A DNA stretch of 47,915 nt from Chromohalobacter beijerinckii (GTDB lineage Bacteria > Pseudomonadota > Gammaproteobacteria > Pseudomonadales > Halomonadaceae): contig NZ_JAKGAK010000023.1 of the NCBI RefSeq assembly GCF_023061185.1, positions 1 to 47,915 on the forward strand, read 5' to 3'. Positions 38,176 through 45,398 of the stretch are shown here, piece by piece. The notes under the pieces are model-generated. The model searched no databases. It had not been told where the DNA came from and saw only the letters and a program-made list of their open reading frames with translations. Numbering within the stretch: the first letter of the stretch is position 1; each line of letters begins with the position of its first letter. The position numbers and the translations under genes were made by a program.

Positions 38176-39513
38176 ATGCCTCGCACTGCCCTGCCGCGTC
38201 CGGCGGCGATTACTTCCGCTGAATATCGTGCCCGCCGCCAGGCGTTGATGGCGGCCTTGCCCGCGCATAGTGCCGTATTGATCCCGGCGGCCTCGCTAGT
38301 GACGCGCAACCGCGACAGCGAATACGCCTTTCGCCAGGACAGCGACTTTCATTACTTGAGCGGTTTTCCCGAGCCGGATGCTCTGCTGGTGCTGTTGCCC
38401 GGTCGCGATGCCGGAGAAGCCGTACTGTTCTGCCAAGATAAGGATCCTTCCCAGGAAGTCTGGACTGGGATACGCATTGGTGCCGAGGCCGCCGTGACGG
38501 ATTACGGCGTCGATGAAGCCTACGAGAACGACATCCGAGATGCCCTGCTACCCGAGCTGCTCGAGGGCCGTGAAACGCTGTACCTGCCCCTCGATAATGG
38601 CGAGATGCTGGCCCTGGTTGAATCTCTGCGCGCCGAACTATCGCCCCAGGCCCGGCGGGGAGTGCGCACGCCGCGTGCCTTCGCCGATGTAGCGCCCGTG
38701 ATACACGAACGACGCTTGCTCAAGAGCGAGGCGGAGCTCGACCTCATGCGCCACGCCGCGCGTATCTCGGCGCAGGCACATCGCCGGGCGATGCAAAACG
38801 TGTGTCCGGGCCTTTTTGAGTACCAGCTACAGGCAGAGCTCGAACACGAGTTCGTCTGGCACGGCGCTCGCGCACCGGCATATGCAACGATTGTTGGGGG
38901 CGGCAAAAACGCCTGTGTGCTGCACTATATTGAGAACAGTGCCGCGCTTCGCGACGGCGACCTGGTGTTGATCGACGCTGGTGGCGAGTTCGAACTTTAT
39001 GCCGGCGACATTACGCGGACCTTTCCGATCAACGGCCGTTTCACGCCAGCGCAGCGTGAGCTCTACGAGGTCGTCCTCGAGGCGCAATGCCGCGCGGTGG
39101 CTGCTGTCGAACCAGGTACGACTTTGAGCGCGATTCACGATGGCGTCGTGCACGACCTGACCGCTGGCCTCATTCGCCTGGGACTGCTCGAAGGCCTGCT
39201 CGAGACACGTATCGACGATCACGGATACCGGCGTTTCTTCCTGCACGCCACCTCGCACTGGCTGGGGCTCGACGTGCATGACGTCGGTACCTATCGGCTG
39301 GACGGCGAGCCGCGTGTGCTGGCATCGGGCATGGTACTGACCGTCGAGCCCGGTCTCTATATTCCCGACGCCGAGGACATTCCCGAGGCCTACCGCGGCA
39401 TCGGTATTCGCATCGAGGACGATGTCGCGGTGACCGCTACGGGGCATGAAGTGTTGACGGCGGACGTGCCCAAGAAAGTGGCGGAAATCGAAGCACTCAT
39501 GCATGATCGGTGA
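38176..39513 (+). CDS. pepP: Xaa-Pro aminopeptidase PepP
   Basis: A dimetal aminopeptidase releasing N-terminal residues next to proline. The 445-residue protein has an N-terminal pita-like non-catalytic domain and a C-terminal creatinase-type fold. Metal ligands are visible: Asp in LIDAGGEFELYAGDITRTFP (two), His in FLHATSHWLGLDVHD, Glu in TVEPGLY and Glu in IRIEDD. ATG 38176 follows CGAGGAG by 6 bp, so it is preferred over 38116. It follows ygfB by 69 bp. Confidence 0.97.
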   Translation: MPRTALPRPAAITSAEYRARRQALMAALPAHSAVLIPAASLVTRNRDSEYAFRQDSDFHYLSGFPEPDALLVLLPGRDAGEAVLFCQDKDPSQEVWTGIRIGAEAAVTDYGVDEAYENDIRDALLPELLEGRETLYLPLDNGEMLALVESLRAELSPQARRGVRTPRAFADVAPVIHERRLLKSEAELDLMRHAARISAQAHRRAMQNVCPGLFEYQLQAELEHEFVWHGARAPAYATIVGGGKNACVLHYIENSAALRDGDLVLIDAGGEFELYAGDITRTFPINGRFTPAQRELYEVVLEAQCRAVAAVEPGTTLSAIHDGVVHDLTAGLIRLGLLEGLLETRIDDHGYRRFFLHATSHWLGLDVHDVGTYRLDGEPRVLASGMVLTVEPGLYIPDAEDIPEAYRGIGIRIEDDVAVTATGHEVLTADVPKKVAEIEALMHDR

Positions 39514-39538
39514 TCACTTTTTGAGCGCATGGGATTTG

Positions 39539-39567
39539 TTTACGTAATTACGTTATGAATACGTAAA
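39539..39567. repeat. Inverted repeat in an AT-rich island before ubiH
   Basis: TTTACGTA (39539-39546) and TACGTAAA (39560-39567) are perfect 8-bp arms around 13 AT-rich bases, in the 191-bp gap between pepP and ubiH. It could be an operator or a weak transcription end; no T-run follows. Confidence 0.5.
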
Positions 39568-39704
39568 GTCGGCTTGCCGTGGTAGGAAAGCCCCTATGGG
39601 TAAGCTCCCGCACGACTGCCGTCCATGCACTTAACGTGGTACAAAACAGCGTGTCTTGCCATCGCTGATGACAGGACCTTCGAAGCCGACAGGGAGAGTT
39701 TGCG

Positions 39705-40907
39705 ATGCCCCGCAACCGGGTCGATATCGCCATCGTGGGAGGCGGCTTGGTCGGCGCCAGCTTGGCATGTGCGCTGGCGCCGCTGATCGAGCGTCACGGG
39801 CTGCGCGTGGCGGTGATCGAGGCCGCGCCGTTGAACGCGACGCAGCCTACGACGTATCAGCCCAGTTTCGATGCCCGCGCCAGTGCCATTGCGCAAGGCT
39901 CGCGCCGGCATTTCGAGCGGCTCGGGGTGTGGGCGTCGATGGCCGAGCGCGCTACACCGATTCGCCAGATCCACGTCAGCGAACGCGGGCGTTTCGGGGC
40001 GACGCGGCTGACGGCCGACGAGTTTCATCTCGACGCCCTGGGTTACGTGATTCCCAACGCCTGGATGGGGCGCGTTCTGCATGCCGGCCTCGAATCGTTA
40101 CCGCTGACCTGGCACTGCCCGGCGCGCGTCGACGACATCACGCCCATCGCCGACGGCCACCGTCTGACCCTCAGCGACGGCGCCTGCCTCGAGGCCGGCT
40201 TGACGGTACTTGCCGATGGCGGCCGCTCGGGACTCAAGGAACGCCTGGGCATTGATAGCCAAGCGCAGTCCTATGAACAGCATGCCTTGATCGCCAACGT
40301 CGAAATCGGTCGTGACCACGCCGGCGTGGCCTATGAGCGTTTCTCGAGCCAGGGCCCGATGGCGCTGCTACCTTTGGCCGGGCGCCGCATGGCACTGGTC
40401 TGGACCCACGCCAAGGTGCCACGCGAGGAAACGCTAGGCTGGAGCGACGATGAGTGCCTGAGACGCCTGCAAGAGGCCTTCGGCGACCGCCTGGGGCGCT
40501 TTCGGCGCATCGGGCATCGTGACGCCTATCCGCTGTCGCTGGTCACCGCCAACGAACCGGTGCGCCCGCATCTGGCGATCATGGGCAACGCCGCCCACTC
40601 GCTGCACCCGGTCGCCGGGCAGGGTTTCAATCTTGCCTTGCGGGGTGTCATGGATTTGGTCACGGCGTTGGAAGTCGGACTGGCGCGCGGCCAGGCCATC
40701 GGTGGCGCGAGCCTGCTGGGCGACTTCGAGGCCCGCCGCGCCGCCGACCGGCGTAACGTCATCCGCTTCAGCGATGGCTTGATTCGCCTGTTCGGCATCG
40801 AGCATGCCGCGTTTTCCCACCTGCGTGCCGCAGGGCTGGTGGGGCTCAATATCGTGAGTCCGCTGCGACGCACCCTGGCGCGCCGCGCCATGGGGCTGGA
40901 GCGATGA
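39705..40907 (+). CDS. ubiH: 2-octaprenyl-6-methoxyphenol hydroxylase UbiH
   Basis: A flavin monooxygenase of aerobic ubiquinone synthesis (ring C1 hydroxylation). The 400-residue protein has the FAD-binding VDIAIVGGGLVGASLA, the middle LADGGRSGLKERLG and the GNAAHSLHPVAGQGFNLALR motif. The GN in place of GD there is characteristic of UbiH proteins as I know them. ATG 39705 follows AGGGAGAG by 6 bp. It overlaps ubiI by 4 bp (ATGA). Confidence 0.92.
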   Translation: MPRNRVDIAIVGGGLVGASLACALAPLIERHGLRVAVIEAAPLNATQPTTYQPSFDARASAIAQGSRRHFERLGVWASMAERATPIRQIHVSERGRFGATRLTADEFHLDALGYVIPNAWMGRVLHAGLESLPLTWHCPARVDDITPIADGHRLTLSDGACLEAGLTVLADGGRSGLKERLGIDSQAQSYEQHALIANVEIGRDHAGVAYERFSSQGPMALLPLAGRRMALVWTHAKVPREETLGWSDDECLRRLQEAFGDRLGRFRRIGHRDAYPLSLVTANEPVRPHLAIMGNAAHSLHPVAGQGFNLALRGVMDLVTALEVGLARGQAIGGASLLGDFEARRAADRRNVIRFSDGLIRLFGIEHAAFSHLRAAGLVGLNIVSPLRRTLARRAMGLER

Positions 40908-42160
40908 AGGCCGACGAGGAAATCAGCATAGATGAGACGACACACGACGAGGTGATCGTCGTCGGCGGCGGCATGGTCGGTGCCGCGCTGGCGGCGCTAC
41001 TCGGCGAGGCCGGCATCTCGGTGACGGTACTCGACGCCCGCCCTGCGCCGCTGGCCAGCGACGATGTCGGTCGCGGCCTGCCCGCTCCTCGGGTCAGCGC
41101 CCTGACGCCGGTATCTCAGCGCTTGCTGACGCATCTGGGGGCCTGGCCGTGGATGGCCGAGCGTCGCGTGTCGCCCTATCAGAGTATGCGCGTCTGGGAC
41201 GGTGAAGGCAGCGGTGAAATCGCCTTCGAGGCGGCGGATATCGGCCTGAGCGAGCTGGGCCATATCGTCGAGAATGACGTCGTCCTGGCGGGGCTCGAAG
41301 CACGCCTCGCCGCCCTGCCGAGCGTGACCCAGCGGTACGGCGCGCGGGTCTCGGGGATCGAGCGTGAGGGCGAAGCGCAGACCTTGACCCTCGACGACGG
41401 CGACCGCTGGACGGCGCCGCTGGTGGTTGCCGCCGACGGTGCCCGCTCACCGCTGCGCCGCCTGGCAGGTATCGACGTCAGCGAGCGCGAGACTGGTCAT
41501 GTGGCGCTGGTCACCACGCTGCGCTGCGAGCATGGCCATGGCGGTGTGGCGCGTCAGGTTTTCCTGCCCGACGGGCCACTGGCCTTCCTGCCGCTACGCG
41601 TCGAGGAAGATGACCGCCACTGCTCGATCGTCTGGTCGACACGCCCCGAGCATGCCGAGCGGCTGCTGGCGCTGGACCCGACGGCATTCGCCGAGGCCCT
41701 GAACGCCGCCATGGAAGGCCGGCTAGGCGAGATCGACGTGCTCGACGAGGTGCACCACTTCCCGCTGACCCAGCGCCATGCTCGCGAATACACCGCACCG
41801 GGCCTGGCTCTGATCGGCGACGCCGCACACAGCATTCACCCGCTGGCCGGCCAGGGCGTCAACCTCGGCTTTCTGGATGCGGCGGTGCTGGCGGAAGAAA
41901 TCATCCACGCACGGCAGCGTGGCGTAGCGCTCGGCGACGCCCGCACGCTGGCGCGTTACGCCCGTCGTCGGCGTGGCGACAACGCCGCCATGTTGGCGCT
42001 AATGGACGGCTTCCGCCTGCTGTTCGGCACCCAACACCCCGCATTACGATTGATACGTAACGTCGGGCTCTCCAGTACAGACAAGCTCATGCCCCTCAAG
42101 CGCATCATGATTCGCCAAGCTGCCGGCGAACGCGGCGAGCTGCCCGCCGTGTGCCGCTAG
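40904..42160 (+). CDS. ubiI: UbiI-type FAD-dependent ubiquinone hydroxylase
   Basis: A 418-residue flavin monooxygenase for another ring hydroxylation of ubiquinone synthesis (UbiI, formerly VisC; UbiF is the alternative). It has DEVIVVGGGMVGAALAALLG, VVAADGARSPLRRLAGI, and the FAD motif LIGDAAHSIHPLAGQGVNLGFLD. The 4-bp overlap with ubiH shows translational coupling, and the position right after ubiH favours UbiI. The first 15 residues are extra and acidic. Between UbiI and UbiF the sequence alone does not decide. Confidence 0.88.
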   Translation: MKADEEISIDETTHDEVIVVGGGMVGAALAALLGEAGISVTVLDARPAPLASDDVGRGLPAPRVSALTPVSQRLLTHLGAWPWMAERRVSPYQSMRVWDGEGSGEIAFEAADIGLSELGHIVENDVVLAGLEARLAALPSVTQRYGARVSGIEREGEAQTLTLDDGDRWTAPLVVAADGARSPLRRLAGIDVSERETGHVALVTTLRCEHGHGGVARQVFLPDGPLAFLPLRVEEDDRHCSIVWSTRPEHAERLLALDPTAFAEALNAAMEGRLGEIDVLDEVHHFPLTQRHAREYTAPGLALIGDAAHSIHPLAGQGVNLGFLDAAVLAEEIIHARQRGVALGDARTLARYARRRRGDNAAMLALMDGFRLLFGTQHPALRLIRNVGLSSTDKLMPLKRIMIRQAAGERGELPAVCR

Positions 42161-42364
42161 GCACGATCTGATCGGCCTGCAAAGGTGAGCAGTCAGTTGA
42201 CCGAGACGGCGGCGGCGCTGGCCGATGGCGGCAGTTCCAACAAGGGCGAATGGTACGTGTGACCTCCTCGGGATCGATCCCGGCGCCTTCGCATTGAGCG
42301 CCATGAAATGGAGGGGATGTCATGTACACTGAGTTGATCCAAGAAAAAAGGTGCAGAGTTACAC
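42161..42364. other. Intergenic region with short open frame and palindrome
   Basis: A 25-codon frame from GTG 42186 to TGA near 42263 ends SSNKGEWYV; I do not recognise it, and it may be a gene remnant. A perfect 14-bp palindrome CGGGATCGATCCCG lies at 42269-42282. AAGGTG before 42365 is a distant ribosome site for the next gene. Confidence 0.35.
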
Positions 42365-43894
42365 ATGAAATTCGACCGCAGAATCGTCTTGCCAAGTTTG
42401 ATGGCCCTCCTTAGCAGTGGGGCAGTCTTTGCCCAGCCGTTGGAGCAGTTTCCGCGAGAGGTAGAACCACTACCCATCACTGAGGAATCGTACCCCTTCA
42501 ATGGCGCTGCTCATCAGGTCGAGCCCATCGACCTGCCATCATTCAATTACACCGAAGAAGAGTTTCTGGTATCGGGGCAGGCTCAGGTTTATGACTGGGA
42601 GCCCAATGGTGACTATGAAGCCGTCCCGGTCGGTAAGAGCACTTACACCACTCGCATGGTCGTCCGCCGGCCCGAGAACATGGAGAACTTCAGCGGCCGC
42701 GTGGTGATGGAGGTCATCAACATGTCGGCTGATTACGATTGGACCGCCATGTGGGCGGCCCTTTGGGAGCGTGTGACGGCTAATGGTGATGTCTATGTGG
42801 GGATCACTGGCAAGCCGAACGTCATTCCCGGTCTAGTGGCCTTCGATGCCGATCGCTATGGCCGAATGGCCATGCCGAGTGCGAATCTCGAAAGTGATCG
42901 AAACTGTGAATTGCCGCAGGATGAGCTCGCCTACAAGGGGCTTTCCTCGGAGACGGAAAGTGGCGTGGCATGGGACATGTTTACTCAAATTGGCGGTCTG
43001 CTCAAAAGCGGCGATCCGAAGAACCCGCTGGGTGCTCCCGCCGAACGGGTATTCTTTACCGGCGAGTCTCAGAGCGGCAACTATGCGATCACTTACTACA
43101 AGTTCTTCCAGCCTGATGCCACGATAGAACAAAATGGCGGGAGCGTGCCGATATATGACGGCTTCCTGACCGAAGCGGCCACTACGCCGACAGGAGTGCC
43201 GATTCGGCAGTGCGCGACGCAGCTGCCAGCCGACGATCCGCAAAACCTGATTCCGGGTCGCAGTACACCCTTGGCCATGATCAACTCGCAATGGGACTTC
43301 TTTCCGGTGCGGGGTGGTCAACGGAAGCCTGACGCCAATACGGCCGACGACCGGAGCGTGACTTGGGAGCTTGCCGGTGCCAATCATGGCTGGCGCTTCC
43401 AGTATCTGTACGGCGACGCTGATCATGACGACCTCCGCAAGGCTGGGCTTCTCTCGCCTGATGCAGAGTGGAGCGCATGGAGTTGTAGTCCAGCCAATCC
43501 GGAAGTGCCGCTCTATATGGCCGAGAAAGCGCTCTACGAACACTTGGTCGATTGGGTGGAAGATGGAAAGGCTCCACCCTCGGCTGATCCCATCGAGTTG
43601 ACCTCAGAGGGGCAGGTCGCCTTCGATCAGAACAACACCGCGCAAGGTGGTCTACGCCTGCCCATGGTGGAAGTGCCAGTGGCCTCTTTTGGTGAGGGCC
43701 GTGCTACGCTGTCGGAAGGATGCCCAGAAATCGAGCCGTTCGGCACCGAGAAGCTGAAACGACTCTACGGGACGCGTGAGGCCTATCTCGAGGCCTATCG
43801 CCAGGCAGCGTGGAAACTAGTTCAGGAAGGCTTCTTGCTCAGTGAGGATGTCGATGCGCTGATGGCGACTGCCAAGGAAGTGCCTTTCGAGTAG
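42365..43894 (+). CDS. Secreted alpha/beta hydrolase-domain protein (Abhydrolase_10-like)
   Basis: A 509-residue exported protein. A signal peptide (MKFDRRIVLPSLMALLSSGAVFAQ) is followed by a large domain with the nucleophile-elbow-like GESQSG (about residues 233-238), and a later GANHGWRFQYLYGD His region. The overall pattern is of the alpha/beta hydrolase domain family PF20091 (my recollection). Substrate unknown; likely an esterase-like enzyme in the periplasm or outside. Codon use is visibly richer in A/T at third positions than the neighbouring ubi genes, and it breaks the conserved gene order, both hinting at acquisition. A hairpin follows the stop. Confidence 0.75.
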   Translation: MKFDRRIVLPSLMALLSSGAVFAQPLEQFPREVEPLPITEESYPFNGAAHQVEPIDLPSFNYTEEEFLVSGQAQVYDWEPNGDYEAVPVGKSTYTTRMVVRRPENMENFSGRVVMEVINMSADYDWTAMWAALWERVTANGDVYVGITGKPNVIPGLVAFDADRYGRMAMPSANLESDRNCELPQDELAYKGLSSETESGVAWDMFTQIGGLLKSGDPKNPLGAPAERVFFTGESQSGNYAITYYKFFQPDATIEQNGGSVPIYDGFLTEAATTPTGVPIRQCATQLPADDPQNLIPGRSTPLAMINSQWDFFPVRGGQRKPDANTADDRSVTWELAGANHGWRFQYLYGDADHDDLRKAGLLSPDAEWSAWSCSPANPEVPLYMAEKALYEHLVDWVEDGKAPPSADPIELTSEGQVAFDQNNTAQGGLRLPMVEVPVASFGEGRATLSEGCPEIEPFGTEKLKRLYGTREAYLEAYRQAAWKLVQEGFLLSEDVDALMATAKEVPFE

Positions 43895-44167
43895 CGCGGG
43901 CGTTTCGCCTTTCGATCACGGCCGCCAGGGTGGCCGTGATCGTCGAGGGCATCGTGCCCCGGAACTGGCGAAGTTCTGGAAACGTGCTCGAAGACGTTTA
44001 TAGATAGATACTATCTCCTCACCGTTCACGACTAACGTAGGCGCCGGATATCGAAGGCGGGCTCCTCCGCTCGGTCATTACAGCACCTGCGAAGCCAGAT
44101 CCGCCATGTGCACCCAGGCTTTGTGCTTCTAGACTGATATGTGACATTCGCTTTGGGAGTTCTCTGC
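43895..44167. other. Intergenic region between the hydrolase gene and the GFA pseudogene
   Basis: 273 bp with a hairpin at 43913-43942 and a short AGATAG/CTATCT inverted repeat near 44003-44017. I see no supported gene; the long antisense frame running through here is a shadow of the pseudogene. Confidence 0.5.
43913..43942 (+). terminator. Hairpin after the alpha/beta hydrolase gene
   Basis: An 11-bp perfect stem (43913-43923 with 43932-43942) closes on an 8-base loop, 19 bp past the stop. There is no T-run, so it is a possible rather than certain terminator. Confidence 0.5.
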
Positions 44168-44655
44168 ATGCGACTCGACGGTTCCTGCCATTGCGGCGCG
44201 GTGCGTTTCAGTGTCGATTCCCTGACCCCTATCCCTATCAGCGCTGTTATTGCTCCATCTGCCGCAAGACCGCTGGAGGTGGTGGCTACGCTATCAACTT
44301 GAGTGGTCGCGCCGAGACGCCCGACGTGCAGGGGCGTGAGCATATCAACGTCTACCGCGCTGTCATCGATGGCGAAACCAGCACCGGCGAACGCCGCTTC
44401 TGCCGACACTGCGCCAGCTCGCTGTGGGTCTTCGATCCTCAATGACCGAGTCTGGTGCACCCGTTTGCTTCCGCCATCGACACGCCCCTGCCCATTCCGC
44501 CCGAGCGCGTCCACTTGATGCTCGACAGCAAAGCTAACTGGGTCGAGGTCGACGCCCGGGAAAACGATCAATGCTTTGCCGTGTATCCGCAAGAAAGCCT
44601 TGCCGAATGGCACCAGCGGTTGGGGTTGGAAGAGGATAGCGAGCCCCTCACCTAA
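44168..44655 (+). pseudogene. GFA-family (glutathione-dependent formaldehyde-activating / CENP-V-like) protein, frameshifted and interrupted
   Basis: The ATG at 44168 starts MRLDGSCHCGAVRF, the zinc-binding CxC opening of the GFA fold. Near 44226-44230 the coding continues in the +1-shifted frame (YPYQRCYCSICRKTAGGGGYAINLSG, then CRHCASSLWVFDPQ), consistent with loss of one C from a C-run. At 44443-44445 a TGA stands where the family usually has a Trp (DPQ-W-P). The same frame then runs on to 44655 with VHPFASAIDTPLPIPPERVHLML and EWHQRLGLEE. All zinc Cys are present across the frames, so decay looks recent. A sequencing error is the alternative for the frameshift. Confidence 0.88.
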
Positions 44656-44675
44656 ACAACGGATTAGCTATCCAT

Positions 44676-44683
44676 GGAGGTGA
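44676..44683 (+). promoter_or_regulatory. Ribosome binding site of the macrodomain gene
   Basis: GGAGGTGA, a near-perfect complement of the 16S rRNA tail, lies 4 bp before the ATG at 44688 and fixes that start. Confidence 0.8.
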
Positions 44684-44687
44684 GTTC

Positions 44688-45224
44688 ATGACGACACGAC
44701 ATCTTCAGGGCGTCACGCTCGAGTGCGTGCAAGGTGACATTGCGCGCCAGCCGGATATGGACGCCATCGTGAATGCGGCCAATGCGGAGCTGCGGATTGG
44801 CGGCGGCGTGGCGGGTGCGATTCATCGGGGCGCTGGGCCGGAGCTGGAGCGGGAATGCCAGCCGCTGGCACCCATTCAGCCGGGGCAAGCGGTGATCACC
44901 GGCGCTCATAATTTGCCCAACCGCTCGGTGGTGCATTGCCTGGGTCCGGTGTACGGCGTGGACGAGCCCGCCGAGCCGCTGCTGGCGTCTTGTTATCGCA
45001 ATGCGCTCGAACTGGCCGAGCAAAACGAGCTTGGCTCCATCGCCTTCCCGGCAATCTCGACCGGTGCCTTCGGGTATCCGCTGGAAGCCGCGACGCAGGT
45101 AGCGTTCAAGACGGTACTTGAAATGCTGCCCCAGTTATCCTCGGTCAAGCATATTCGCTTCGTGTTGTTCCAGAAGGCGGACGCCCGAGTCCATGAAGAG
45201 GTTCTCGAGCGCTTGCTCGATTGA
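44688..45224 (+). CDS. Macrodomain protein, O-acetyl-ADP-ribose deacetylase-type
   Basis: A 178-residue single macrodomain. The ADP-ribose-binding pieces are VQGDIARQPDMDAIVNAANAEL, GGGVAGAIHRGAGPEL, and the diphosphate loop AFPAISTGAFGYPLE. The pattern is of the YmdB/MacroD class, which removes acetyl from O-acetyl-ADP-ribose and ADP-ribose from acidic residues. It follows the GFA pseudogene by 32 bp. Whether it acts on protein ADP-ribosylation, RNA or the metabolite cannot be told from sequence. Confidence 0.93.
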   Translation: MTTRHLQGVTLECVQGDIARQPDMDAIVNAANAELRIGGGVAGAIHRGAGPELERECQPLAPIQPGQAVITGAHNLPNRSVVHCLGPVYGVDEPAEPLLASCYRNALELAEQNELGSIAFPAISTGAFGYPLEAATQVAFKTVLEMLPQLSSVKHIRFVLFQKADARVHEEVLERLLD

Positions 45225-45398
45225 AAAGAATTATTAATTGAGACCCTGCCATTGTCGGGCGCCGGACGGTCCCGCTTTCGGTGCCCCTGCCTTTCTCCCG
45301 CTCTCCGACGACACCCCCAAGACACACCCGCTTGAAACCCGGATAATGGCCGGCAATTCGCCCCCTGGGCGCACCCGACACCAACCCGGTTCGTGTAC

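Noticed and set aside
44032-44613. 193-residue minus-strand frame
   Set aside because: It is antisense to the GFA pseudogene and has no family features.
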